Shown here: positions 33,136 through 42,634 of the stretch, piece after piece
Layout: each line of letters opens with the position of its first letter
Numbering within the stretch: position 1 is the stretch's first letter
From: Solen grandis
Lineage: Eukaryota; Mollusca; Bivalvia; Adapedonta; Solenidae
Assembly (NCBI GenBank): GCA_021229015.1
Contig: CM037782.1
Location: 41,655,226 to 41,719,225, forward strand
Reading direction: 5' to 3'
Length of the DNA: 64,000 nt
Position numbers and translations under genes: made by a program
The notes under the pieces: model-generated
The model's database searches: none
Seen by the model: the letters and a program-made list of their open reading frames with translations, nothing else
Told to the model about the DNA's origin: nothing

Positions 33136-34605
33136 TTAAGTCTCAATCGACAGAGATTCGCTGGTGATGGTAGGAGATCATAGACAGACCTGATGAGTAT
33201 GACAGCTATGTTTACTTCAGATTCTTCCAGTGAACTCCGTCTGTGGGTTTCACGTAGTCCATCTCCCGTGATTTCCTTCCCAGTACTGTCTGTCTGTGAT
33301 GTTTTCTACTGTCCTGCCTCTGTGATCATCTCCACCGTCTCTTGTCTGTTGTATTCTTCTAATTCTGGTGATGGTCATGGCTACTCTCTTCTGTTTTACT
33401 TCCCACAGAATGTCTTGGTGTTCGAACCTTGACATCCGTCTGCAGTATCCAACAATGTCTTACGTTGGTGAGCCACTTGCCTGGTTCACGGTCTGTGCTG
33501 ACCATTTCTGGTAGTACAGTACATCCCTGCATCATGGATTAGTTCATCCGGAGAATAGAGTTAAGTTTTCTAATTAAATTTTAATTTGAAATTATGACTA
33601 GACCTTAATGTGAATTCTGACCTGGGCCACCCAATGGTCTTATAAACTGAATCAACAATTCAAATATTAGTGCGCTAATTATCTAAAACCTAATTTTACC
33701 TTGGAATAAAAATGTTTTATAGATTTATTACCTTGACATAATACAACTGTCCTATTTAGTGCAAATATACTTTCCCGAAAAATATCCTTTTTGTTGGTTA
33801 TACATTTATCTCTTGAATATAATTGTAGAAACTTATATGACTGACTGTCAAGTATAAAAATGAAAAATGCTTGTATTCAAACAATCTTAATACATTTTAT
33901 GAAGTGAAACAGAAAAATATACAAATAGCAGTGTTTCTATTTCTTAACTGCCTAACTGTAATTATAAGTGTTTAAATAAAGAAGGTCAATCAAATTTGTA
34001 ATTTTACATACATGTAAAATAAAATAATTTCTTTCAAACACTTAAGATTGACCTTTTTGGTATTTATCAATGAAACATCCAATGATCATTGATAAAGCAA
34101 TTGAATGGCGGCCATCTTGGATAATGTGTATGTGTGAAAACTACCAAAGTTTATACATAATCTAAACACAGATATCATACAAAACAGTTTTAAATGAAAG
34201 AATACACACATAACAATATTTCTATCACTAAAAGTAATCCATTTGAGTATAAAAATGCATAAAATGAGAAAAAGTAGGAAGGAGATATCAAATTTTAGAG
34301 TATTTTTTGTGCTTTGACCCTGAAATGACCTTGACCTTGACCTTGAATTTGCTATTGTTGTATATGAATTTGATGTACATTTTGGAAGAAGTAATAATCA
34401 TGCAAATATTTTGAACTACCTCGTAAATAAATCTGTAACACACAGATAAAATATTTTCACTGAACTTGCGATTTATGGCGGCCATCTTGGACGCCATCTT
34501 GGATTTCTGAGTCCGCACCTGGCGTTGGCAATTTATGCCGGCAGTTTCATATAGTACAGACATTGGCGAACATTTTGGTATATAACATTGCTTGTTCTAC
34601 TTTTA
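33136..34605. other. Noncoding stretch with nuclear-receptor-like half sites
   Basis: 33140-33560 is less AT-rich than its surroundings and may be more of the relic to its left, but no motif is clear. GGCGGCCATCTTGGA occurs near 34108 and 34478. TGACCTTGACCTTGACCTTGA lies at 34326-34346. No gene is seen. Confidence 0.4.
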
Positions 34606-35990
34606 TGGCCACCTATTCCTTAAATAAGCTACTTTTTGGCCAATTGTCACCCCACTATTAGCCATATTATGCAAATCTTGCCTTTGTTTATAATTAAATA
34701 ATGTCTTGGCCCTTCGAATAATAGTTCTGTAATTCCGACGCTTACTTTTAAGTAAATTCAAATCATCATTAGATCTGGTGCTTCGATACTTTTTACAGGA
34801 TTCTCGAAAATCTCTTCTTGCTTTCTCACAATCACCATTAAACCATTTATTTCTCACTTTTCTAAATGTTTTTTTGTTACAGTTTTCGGAATTCTCAGTA
34901 ATAAATACCAAATACTTGGCATGCTTGTTCATATAGGGTATTTGAAAATATATGTTTTCCCTCATCAATAGATAATGTAAGGTTTTTTTTTTATCTTATT
35001 AACAATTGTATTTAAACAGTCTAGTTTACTAGACACTTTTTCGTTAAAAATACCAACTTTAGATTTATCAAACATTAACTTATGTGTATCTCTGTTAACT
35101 TCATTATCTAGCTTTTCATTAAAATTCAATAACACATTAACCTGAATTGGGGCATGTGAGGGACACGCCTGCAAATTATGAACGATAAAATTATTAATAA
35201 AGGGAAACAATTCACCAGTACACAGAAAATAATCTATCAAACTATTACCCTGTGTACACATATACGTATAACTGCCCACCCCGCTATCATCACCTACACG
35301 TCCATTAACTATCCTGAGACCACTAGATAAACACAGGTCAATAAAGCTTCTTTCCAGAAGAATTAACATTTTTGTCCATTGAGAATCGACGCGACAAATC
35401 CGCATCAATAAAATCGTCATCATGACTTATATTCAAAAAACTATTTACCCGCTCAGAATTTACAGAATAGTCGAGCCTATCACCACATCTGGCATTAAGA
35501 TCGCATATTACTGATACGTAACCTAAATTACTGTAAATTCTAACATCATTTTCTAACTGCTCGAAATAACCGATTTCATGTTGTGCATAATAAGGACTAT
35601 TTACAGGAGGGATATAACAAAAACCCATAAAAATATCATTTTCAGTATCAAAATACTGTTTCTTAATCCTTAACCACAAAAATCCACATTTATCTACTTT
35701 TTCAACGGTAAACAGCTCCTTTAAACAATTCTTATAAAATGAACAGTTACCACCATGACCACGTCTTAATTTACCATGCAAACTTTCCACTCTAGGAATA
35801 CAAATTTTATCAAAACCATTCACTTCAAAATTGCTTTCGTTTTTCTCCCATGTTTCACAACGAAAGACAAAATCAAACCCTGAAACAAAATTCAAAAAAT
35901 CATCATCATTTAAACTGGACTTTAGACCCTCAATATTCCACGAGAGAACTGACAAATCATACTTTCCTCGTGCTACCTATCGGGGCTATG
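34606..35990 (-). pseudogene. nLTR-D endonuclease and linker
   Basis: Opens SVLSWNIEGLKSSL (35955), with FVFRCETWEKNE, SFYKNCLKEL and GFCYIPPVNSPYY. The catalytic loop reads ICDLNARCGD in place of GDFNAR, and the SDH motif reads PSHAPIQ, losing key acidic residues. Frameshifts lie near 35400 and 34970. The linker (34603-34968) ends at YLRNRWP. Confidence 0.8.
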
Positions 35991-35999
35991 TGACCCACT

Positions 36000-36946
36000 G
36001 CCCTGCGTATACAAAACATTGTTTATGTAGAGTTTGTCACGGACAAGCACCGCTCTCTTTCCCTGTTTACGTGCCACTAACATGACCGGAAATAATTGTT
36101 TTCGTTTTTCTTACACTTCAGCTGGAAAATGATCAGATACATTGTAAACTGTATTCCTCAGATCTACTTTTTAAGAGCACTTTTCACAGCATTTTTGGAA
36201 TCAATGTTAAATTTGACAACAATTGGACGGACTTTACCATGAACAGGATTGCCGATGCGATGCGCACGCTCAATGTGGAGGTTAGAATTTGGACTCGGCA
36301 TTTTAAGTACATTTTCACAAAAGGACAACACTTTGGAACGACAATCATCACCCAGAATGGACTCAACAGTAGAAATGCCTGGCTGATCATGTGACATGGT
36401 AGATGACTCGTGTCCATTGGAAGCTGACTCAACATGCTCGGGAATACCGAAGAACAACAGGTTGTCCCTCATTGACCTATATTTCAGGTCAATCAGCTCA
36501 TCATTGAGTTTAATATAAGAAGAAGCCATGGGTGCATTTTGTTCATGGAGAGATGAAACGGTGGATTTCGATTTACTTAATTCACTGGTTTGACAAGAGG
36601 TTACTTTCACAATTTCATCATGCCCATCAGAGATAAAAGATGTAGACTGTTCTACCTCAAGCAAACGTTTGTTAATACAATCAAGTCGACTGTTAATCTG
36701 CTGTATACTACTCTGTATAGTGCTTAGCTGAGACATCTTGGAGTCCATACCATCTAGACGTTGTACAATAGCCTGAAGAGAGGACGTCAACTGCGTGACA
36801 TCGGGAAAGGACTGCATACCGGGTGGGGGTGAGGAAGGTACATTACTAGCAGCAGGGGTGACTGGCAATAAACCGGGCATGAAGGGCTGATGATATGTGG
36901 GCGTGTATTGGCACATTGGAGTCATTGAACTGTTCATTTGGGACAT
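36000..36946 (-). pseudogene. nLTR-D ORF1
   Basis: From 36946 downwards 260 residues are open: a Pro-rich N-terminus, a coiled coil (LQAIVQRLDGMDSKMSQL, INSRLDCINKRLLEVEQ), the RRM-like DLKYRSMRDNLLFFGIPE, ERAHRIGNP and RPIVVKFN. A frameshift at about 36165 moves the C-terminal domain (RNTVYNVSDHF, LVRDKLYINNVLY) into another frame with further stops. An insert of about 35 residues with repeated Ser/His lies between the FFGIPE strand and the next helix. Confidence 0.82.
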
Positions 36947-37088
36947 ACCAAAATTTGAATGTTGAGGTGCGGCGTATATTTGCTTTAATGTCCGATGTAT
37001 AAATTATATTAATGATTGGGAAATGACGTCATTACTAAACGATAAAATTTAAATTTTGAGGCGCGGTGTATATTTGCTTTACTGTCCG

Positions 37089-37096
37089 ATGTATAG
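37089..37096 (+). repeat. Target-site duplication ATGTATAG (left)
   Basis: Exact 8-bp match with 37884-37891, flanking nLTR-E. Confidence 0.85.
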
Positions 37097-37883
37097 AGTC
37101 AAATAACTCTTTGATATCAAATATTTACAAAATGTTAGTAGATGATGCTAATAATGGTATAACATACAGTGGTTTAAATTGGGCTTATCATATTAAAACA
37201 ATGTTAGAAAATATAGGTTTTGGGAATGTATGGACAATACAAAACGTAGATAAGTCATTCTATTATACTATTAAACAAAGAATATGAGATGTATTTAAAC
37301 AGTCATGGTATAGTGACATAAATAACTCAAGAAGACTTTCTTCTTACTGTCTACATATAAGTGAATTTAATATAGAAAAATACTTAAATTGCAATATTGA
37401 TACTTAATATCAGATAACGATGGCTAAATTCAGATTATATTCAAATAATTTGATGATAGAAACTGGTAGATATAATAACATTGAAACACAACAACGCATC
37501 TGTCAACAATGTAATATGAGAATGGTTGAAGATCAATACCACTTTTTACTTGCTTGTCCTGCGTATAGAAATCTAAGAAAAAAGTTTTTTAAACCTTGTT
37601 ATTGTAATTGGCCTAACAGGCAAAAATTCATATCTTTAATGTTCCGATTCATATAAAACAATTTTCAATTTATCTAAATATATATTTTTTGCATTTAAAA
37701 GAAGAAATAATTTATAAATATATTTGTTCCATTTTTTGTAATAGCTCTATTGATATTGTAACCCTAGCATTGTAATGCTATTTGTTCTTCTTTGGAATAT
37801 TAATTGTTCTGTTGCACCACTTTACATATTTGTTTGTATGGCTACAGATATTGTAAATATTTAATGCCAATAAACTATATGTT
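37097..37883 (+). mobile_element. nLTR-E: 5'-truncated LINE with perfect target duplication
   Basis: A 787-bp insertion holding only the C-terminal coding end and 3' UTR of a LINE related to nLTR-H. It starts within the sequence equivalent to KFWLKILNSEYNS and ends in ATGCCAATAAACTATATGTT. The flanks are ATGTATAG on both sides, and a neighbouring repeat unit (36997-37010, CGATGTATAAATTATATT) shows the uninterrupted target. This is the classic product of target-primed reverse transcription. Confidence 0.9.
37100..37656 (+). pseudogene. nLTR-E ORF2 C-terminus
   Basis: Reads SNNSLISNIYKMLVDDANNG, SGLNWAYHIKTMLENIGFG, a stop at 37288, FKQSWYSDINNSRRLSSYCL, then after another stop region KFRLYSNNLMIETGRYNN and CQQCNMRMVEDQYHFLLACP, the C-x2-C...H-x4-C motif. 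Same arrangement as the last 190 residues of the nLTR-H RT protein. Confidence 0.85.
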
Positions 37884-37891
37884 ATGTATAG
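37884..37891 (+). repeat. Target-site duplication ATGTATAG (right)
   Basis: Second copy of the duplication at 37089-37096. Confidence 0.85.
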
Positions 37892-38240
37892 ATTATATTA
37901 ATGAATGGCAATTATGTTTGCTTAACTGACGTATATCGTGCGGCACCTCTTATGACCTAAATAACGTGACGATTTATGACGTCACTGATAAGGGCGGCAG
38001 GCAATGGCTCGATTCACTGATAATACTGATTAATGATTGGGAAATGACGTCAATACTAAATGATAAAAAAATTAATTTTGAGGCGCAGCACCACTTATGA
38101 CCTAAAAAACGTGACCGATTTATTACGTCACTGATAAGGGCGGCAGGCAATGGCTCGATTCACTGATAATATTGATTGATGATGGGGAAAAATGTTTGAT
38201 TAACTGGCGTGTATCGTTGATAAGATTGATTAATGATCGA

Positions 38241-38365
38241 TGACGTCAAACTGATAAGATAAGACGATGACGTCAAACTGATAAGACGATGACGTCATAC
38301 TGATAAGATAAGGTGATGACGTCAAACTGATAAGACGATGACGTCATACTGATAAGATAAGGCGG
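38241..38365 (+). repeat. 49-bp higher-order minisatellite with TGACGTCA
   Basis: TGACGTCA occurs at 38241, 38268, 38290, 38317 and 38339, with spacings 27, 22, 27 and 22: a two-monomer, 49-bp higher-order unit. Monomers read TGACGTCA(A/T)ACTGATAAGA with or without an extra TAAGG. Confidence 0.85.
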
Positions 38366-38731
38366 CAGGGCGGCAGCCAGTCTGGTGTGGGGTCTTACAC
38401 ATACTACTCACATTCATTCTGGCATAAAACTGTTTAAAACTGAAACTGTTTAATTTGGTTAAACGCCTATTTTTATGATGAATACATATTCAATGGCGTT
38501 GTACATTGTAGGCATAAAATATAAAATCCATAAGACATATACAACACAACTTGAAAAAATTTAAAATAACATTAACTGTTTTTAACATAATTTAAACATG
38601 TATTTTAAAAATATATATACTATACTATGTAAATAATAAAATATGGTATTTATTCCAGTATAAAGTCAATATAAATTATGAAAAGCACCGCAATTATAAC
38701 AGTTTGTAAAAATCCTTAAAATAGTGGGTTT
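38366..38731 (-). other. Probable 3' UTR of nLTR-F
   Basis: AT-rich sequence directly after the nLTR-F coding end on its strand. No other feature. Confidence 0.4.
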
Positions 38732-39985
38732 TCAACTGTTTCTTATAAACACGTCCAAGGATGTCGACTGTCTGATGGTCAATGGAAGTTGATTCCAAAG
38801 ACTTGGACCTACAGTACTAAAACTTCTGTCATAAAATGTTTTTCGTTTGTTAAATGGAACGACATATAACAATTCTGCAGTGTCTGAGGATCGTAATCCC
38901 ACTCTTTTTGGAGTTTGTTTGGATAAAAGTTCACTGAGACAAAATGGAGCAGTTCCTACAGAGCAGTTATACATAAAGCAAAGAATTTTGAAATGTATAC
39001 GGGCTTTGATTGGTAACCAGTGGAGATCAAACAGGGCTTTCTTGGAACTTTTATATTTTCCACGTAGTAAGACCAGTTTGGCACACATATTCTGAATACG
39101 TTGCATTTTATATAAGTCAGCATCTGCAGTTCCTAACAATATGGCATTGCAGTAATCCAGATGTGACAACTAAAGAAAGAAGTAGAATTTTAGTAGCATC
39201 TTCGGTAAGATATTTACGAATATGTTTGACTCGAAAAGAATTCAACATAGCAGTTCTACACTTTATTTTAATGTTGTTTTTTTTTTTTAATTTTAGAAAT
39301 TCGTCTAAGTAAGCGCCCAAATGTCTCGTAGTGTCAACAGATTCGATTTTATCACCGGCAATGTCATTTTTTTCTTGTACAGCATTTATTCAACTGCACC
39401 TTACTGCCAAACATTATTAACTCTGTTTTTGCTGTGTTCATTTTTAGTTTATTCGCGTTCATCCAGTCATTAATAGTAACTGCACATTGTTCAAGCTCTG
39501 CAATGGCATTACGTTCGTTTGACACTGAAGTTTGTAGAAAACTTTTATTGGCAATTTGGTCATCAGCGAATCCATATACAGATATAGTTGGTGGAATTAC
39601 GTCAAATAAAGTTCCAGCATATGCAAGATAAAGCCAAGGTCCAAGACAACTGCCCTGAGGCACACTGTATTCTAGAGGGCGCGGAGATGACTCGGTCGAA
39701 TTTACACATACACGACAACTACGTGGTCGAAGATAAGAGATGACCCAAGCTAACGCTGTGCCGCACCCTCCATACTGGTTTTGTAACACATCTAGTCGAC
39801 GGTGTCAAAGGCGGCACTGAGATCGATTGCAATCATTGCTATAACTTCTTGTTTCTCCATACCCTCCAACAAGTCATTTACTAGTCTAACAAGAGCAGTT
39901 TCGCATGAATGGAAACGCCTATATGCAGACTGGTTTGTAGGTAGAAGATATCCACAAGTGTTGTAAACCAAATTCATTCGGTGCT
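38732..39985 (-). pseudogene. nLTR-F: CR1/L2-like LINE, reverse transcriptase part
   Basis: Starts inside [34 protein letters not shown] (first catalytic Asp), then a small deletion and shift near 39790. YLRPRSCRVCV, VPQGSCLGPWLY and YGFADDQIANKS (FADD) follow. After a shift near 39365 come LDYCNAILLG, MQRIQNMCAKLV, LHWLPIKARIHFKILCFMY and GPSLWNQLPLTIRQS. This C-terminal pattern is characteristic of CR1/L2-type LINEs and differs from all other LINEs here, which end in a zinc-finger-like motif. It is 5'-truncated near 39985. Confidence 0.88.
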
Positions 39986-40869
39986 AATTTTATTTGATAT
40001 GCCCAGTTTTTACCATTATACATCATTCATCCGCATTTGGAAGATGTTTACTATTAATTTATAGTGAAGTTTCAATGTAAAACGCTGAGGCAAAGGTCTA
40101 ACGAAAGTGGGGTTCATGTAAATCATCATTTTGTACATAACATTATTATACAAAATTAATAAGCTGTCAAGAAAAAGATTATAAAATCTCTAGACAACTG
40201 CAAAAATACGATAAAACATTAAATAGTATGAACATATTTTTTTAGATACATAAGTGATTAAGGAATCCTAAATTTTACTATTTAACCTTTGTTTACTAGA
40301 CTGTAGTGTGTGCATCATGTAAGAAATGGTGATTAAAGAGTATTATAGATGTAGTGCGTATGTTATACAAAGACATGGTTAATTTATAGTTCAATATACA
40401 TAAAGCCATGGTTGATATCTATATAAGAAATGAAAATTGAGTTTTATTTGTCTATTCAGTTGTTATATTAATCTTGTAAATATGTATTTGTGTTGTTTTA
40501 CTTTTTATTATGTTTTAAACATGTTTCCATGTAATTTTGTTATTTTTATCTCATATTTTCATTTCAAACACACACATATCTTACATATATTTGATTCATT
40601 CAAGATTTACAAAATCCTTAAATATGTTAAGAAATGATCATATTTATACTATTAATAACATAATTACACATAATTAAATGATATGTTTAATAAGTGTTTG
40701 ATTATAGATATTTTCAATCTTATATCTAAACACATTACAGTAAATAGTATAATGAATTATCTTTTAGGGAAAAAACCAATAACACACATATTAACAAGTG
40801 TAATATAAAGTGGGGGTAAAACGACTCGATCTTTGAAAATTTGGGTTGAAACGTTGTTGTTGTATTGGG
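39986..40869. other. AT-rich noncoding stretch
   Basis: No supported feature. A short frame near 40437 has no family resemblance. Confidence 0.4.
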
Positions 40870-41105
40870 GTTTACCGTCGCTGCGATAGTATTTCAATCA
40901 TATAGCGACGTCCAGCTAATTACAGGTGGAGGAAGACCCCGAGTACACAGAGGTACCCAGGTAGAACCACCGACCTACCGCAAGCCAGCTGGAAGGCTTG
41001 CTCACATGAAAAATCCGAAGTCCTTACCGGGATTCGAACCCACAGCGGTGAGGGGCTGAGAGATTTGTAGTCCACGACTGTAACCGCTCGGCCACGGCGG
41101 CCCCT
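40870..41105 (-). mobile_element. tRNA-derived SINE (GGGGCC family), copy 2
   Basis: Reverse complement of the SINE at 22632. Head with GTGGCCGAGCGG and GGTTCGAATCCCGG, body with GCTTGCGGTAGGTCGG and CACCTGTAATTAGCTGGACG, tail reaching GACGGTAAAC near 40872. Confidence 0.85.
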
Positions 41106-41482
41106 GGGGTTGAAACGACTTGGGAGGAAACGGCTTGAAGGTGAAACGTCTAGGGGAGGAAATGGTTTGGGGGTGAAACGTCTGGAATTCAATGAAACTT
41201 GCCGATTTTATACGCGTTAATTATGACTTCATCTGCGTCATTATTGACTAACTGACAATGTTTCACCATCTAAGAACCCGACCGTCTGTATTAATTTATT
41301 CTATTATTTATTTTATTTTCAACATCTCATGTCAAATTTGACAAAATGAGAATACAAAAAAACAGTAATCATTATAAAGTGTGGAACGAGGCTGACATGC
41401 ATGCAATACAACAAACTATAGTAAATGAGCATATTCAGTATACACACAGCTGAATCACAAAAAGGGGGGGGGGGGCTTTCTG
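41106..41482. other. Noncoding, with G-run
   Basis: 41105-41195 repeats GGTTGAAACG/GGGTGAAACGTCT words. A G-run lies at 41464-41475. It may contain the 3' UTR of nLTR-G. Confidence 0.4.
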
Positions 41483-42178
41483 CTATTGACTAAACTTAAT
41501 AATAATTTGTTTCACAAACTGACATAATTTTTCAGGCTTATATTCCAATAACTGTTTAAAGAGTAATACACTGGGACATCTATAATAAAATTTACTTATG
41601 AAACGTTTTCTATCATTTAAAAAATATTGACATTCTAACAAATAATGAAACTCATCACCTATTTTGTTACTATTGCATAAATTACATATACGATCATTTA
41701 AGTCAATATTTTGCCAACTACCAATTTCTACTGGAAGTCTTGAATTTATTGTTCTGAACTTTAACATATATTTTGACAAATTAGTTGGTGTTTTAACAAG
41801 ATAATCTTCAAATCCAAATTTCTCTTTGAACAATCTATAGTTTAAACATTTTCTTGATGAATTTATTGTTGAGTACCACTCATTCAAAAAAATTGATAAT
41901 TTGTGAGATACACTTTTTTGAATAATAATAATGATCAGTTTAGACCAAAAATTTAGCATTCTTGAATCAATAACTATTTGTAGTGGTTTAACACCTGTTT
42001 CGCCATATACAATACAATTTGGAGTGCTATTCTTAACTTGTAATATATACTTTAAAAACTTCAATTGTACTTTTTCTAAAATATTATTGTTTCCATATCC
42101 CCAAACCTCGCATCCGTATAACAAAACTGGTTTAATGGTTTTATCAAATAGTTTATTTGTAAATCGATACTTAAACAT
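41483..42178 (-). pseudogene. nLTR-G: LINE RT C-terminal fragment
   Basis: 231 uninterrupted residues: FDKTIKPVLLYGCEVWGYG, VQLKFLKYILQVKNSTPN, YGETGVKPLQIVIDSRMLNF, LRTINSRLPVEIG-type region and RICNLCNSNKIGDEFHYLLEC, the C-x2-C...H-x4-C motif. RT catalytic boxes lie upstream and are missing, so it is a 5'-truncated copy ending near 42190. The frame is intact, suggesting a fairly recent insertion or chance. It belongs to a different family from nLTR-H (GETGVKPL versus GELGRFPL). Confidence 0.85.
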
Positions 42179-42229
42179 AGATATCTAGCTTTTTTCAATA
42201 GAAAAAACATAGCTTTAGTTGCCTGCTTA

Positions 42230-42388
42230 GCGTCTGTCACATCTCAAAGTGATTGGTTTGACAATATGTCACACCCAGGGCCATAAATCATACCCTTCAA
42301 TTAGTCACCACCAATTAAACACACCCGGATCAATTAACCCGGGTAACCATTTTATTACCCCCTGATTTACCCCAAACAGGAAATTACA
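42230..42388 (+). repeat. Repeat R, left half of a split copy
   Basis: Matches 3880-4040 (ACAATATGTC.CACCCAGGG, GGCCATAAATCAT, GACCCC-like ends) and stops at GAAATTACA. The continuation is found 9.8 kb away at 52186. Confidence 0.8.
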
Positions 42389-42401
42389 GAACAGAACACA
42401 T

Positions 42402-42405
42402 TTCA

Positions 42406-42436
<31 letters not shown>

Positions 42437-42455
42437 CATACATACATACATACAT
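42402..42455 (+). repeat. (CATA)n microsatellite at nLTR-H 3' end
   Basis: About 12 tetranucleotide units between the LINE 3' UTR (CATCTTTATTGGCAAATCG) and the terminal GAACAGAACAC. Its position fits a LINE 3' tail that expanded. Confidence 0.85.
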
Positions 42456-42634
42456 CTTTATTGGCAAATCGACATGACTGTCTTTGGCCATTTACAAGAT
42501 AGGGAAATATGGCAAAGACATAAGCATAAAGTATTACATATACAGTATATCAAAAGCAATGTACCAGATCAGAAACAGTGAAATAGACAGGGTATTTTGT
42601 TGCATAACATACAACACTATGTTTATAAAAAGAT

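Larger units (their letters stand above)
34606..36950 (-). mobile_element. nLTR-D: LINE lacking the reverse transcriptase
   Basis: Minus-strand ORF1 (36946-36000) and endonuclease (35990-34970) are followed by the start of the RT linker (34968-34606), where the element ends abruptly. RT and 3' UTR are absent. LINE insertions normally lose the 5' end, so a missing 3' half points to a later deletion or recombination. Confidence 0.82.
36951..38214 (+). repeat. Interrupted tandem repeat with TGACGTCA
   Basis: Units share TGATTGGGAAATGACGTCA, TTTTGAGGCGC and GGGCGGCAGGCAATGGCTCG. The last phrase recurs at about 37991 and 38138, a 147-bp period. An earlier pair (36951-37096) has GTATATTTGCTTTA twice. 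nLTR-E is inserted in the middle (37097-37883). Confidence 0.75.
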
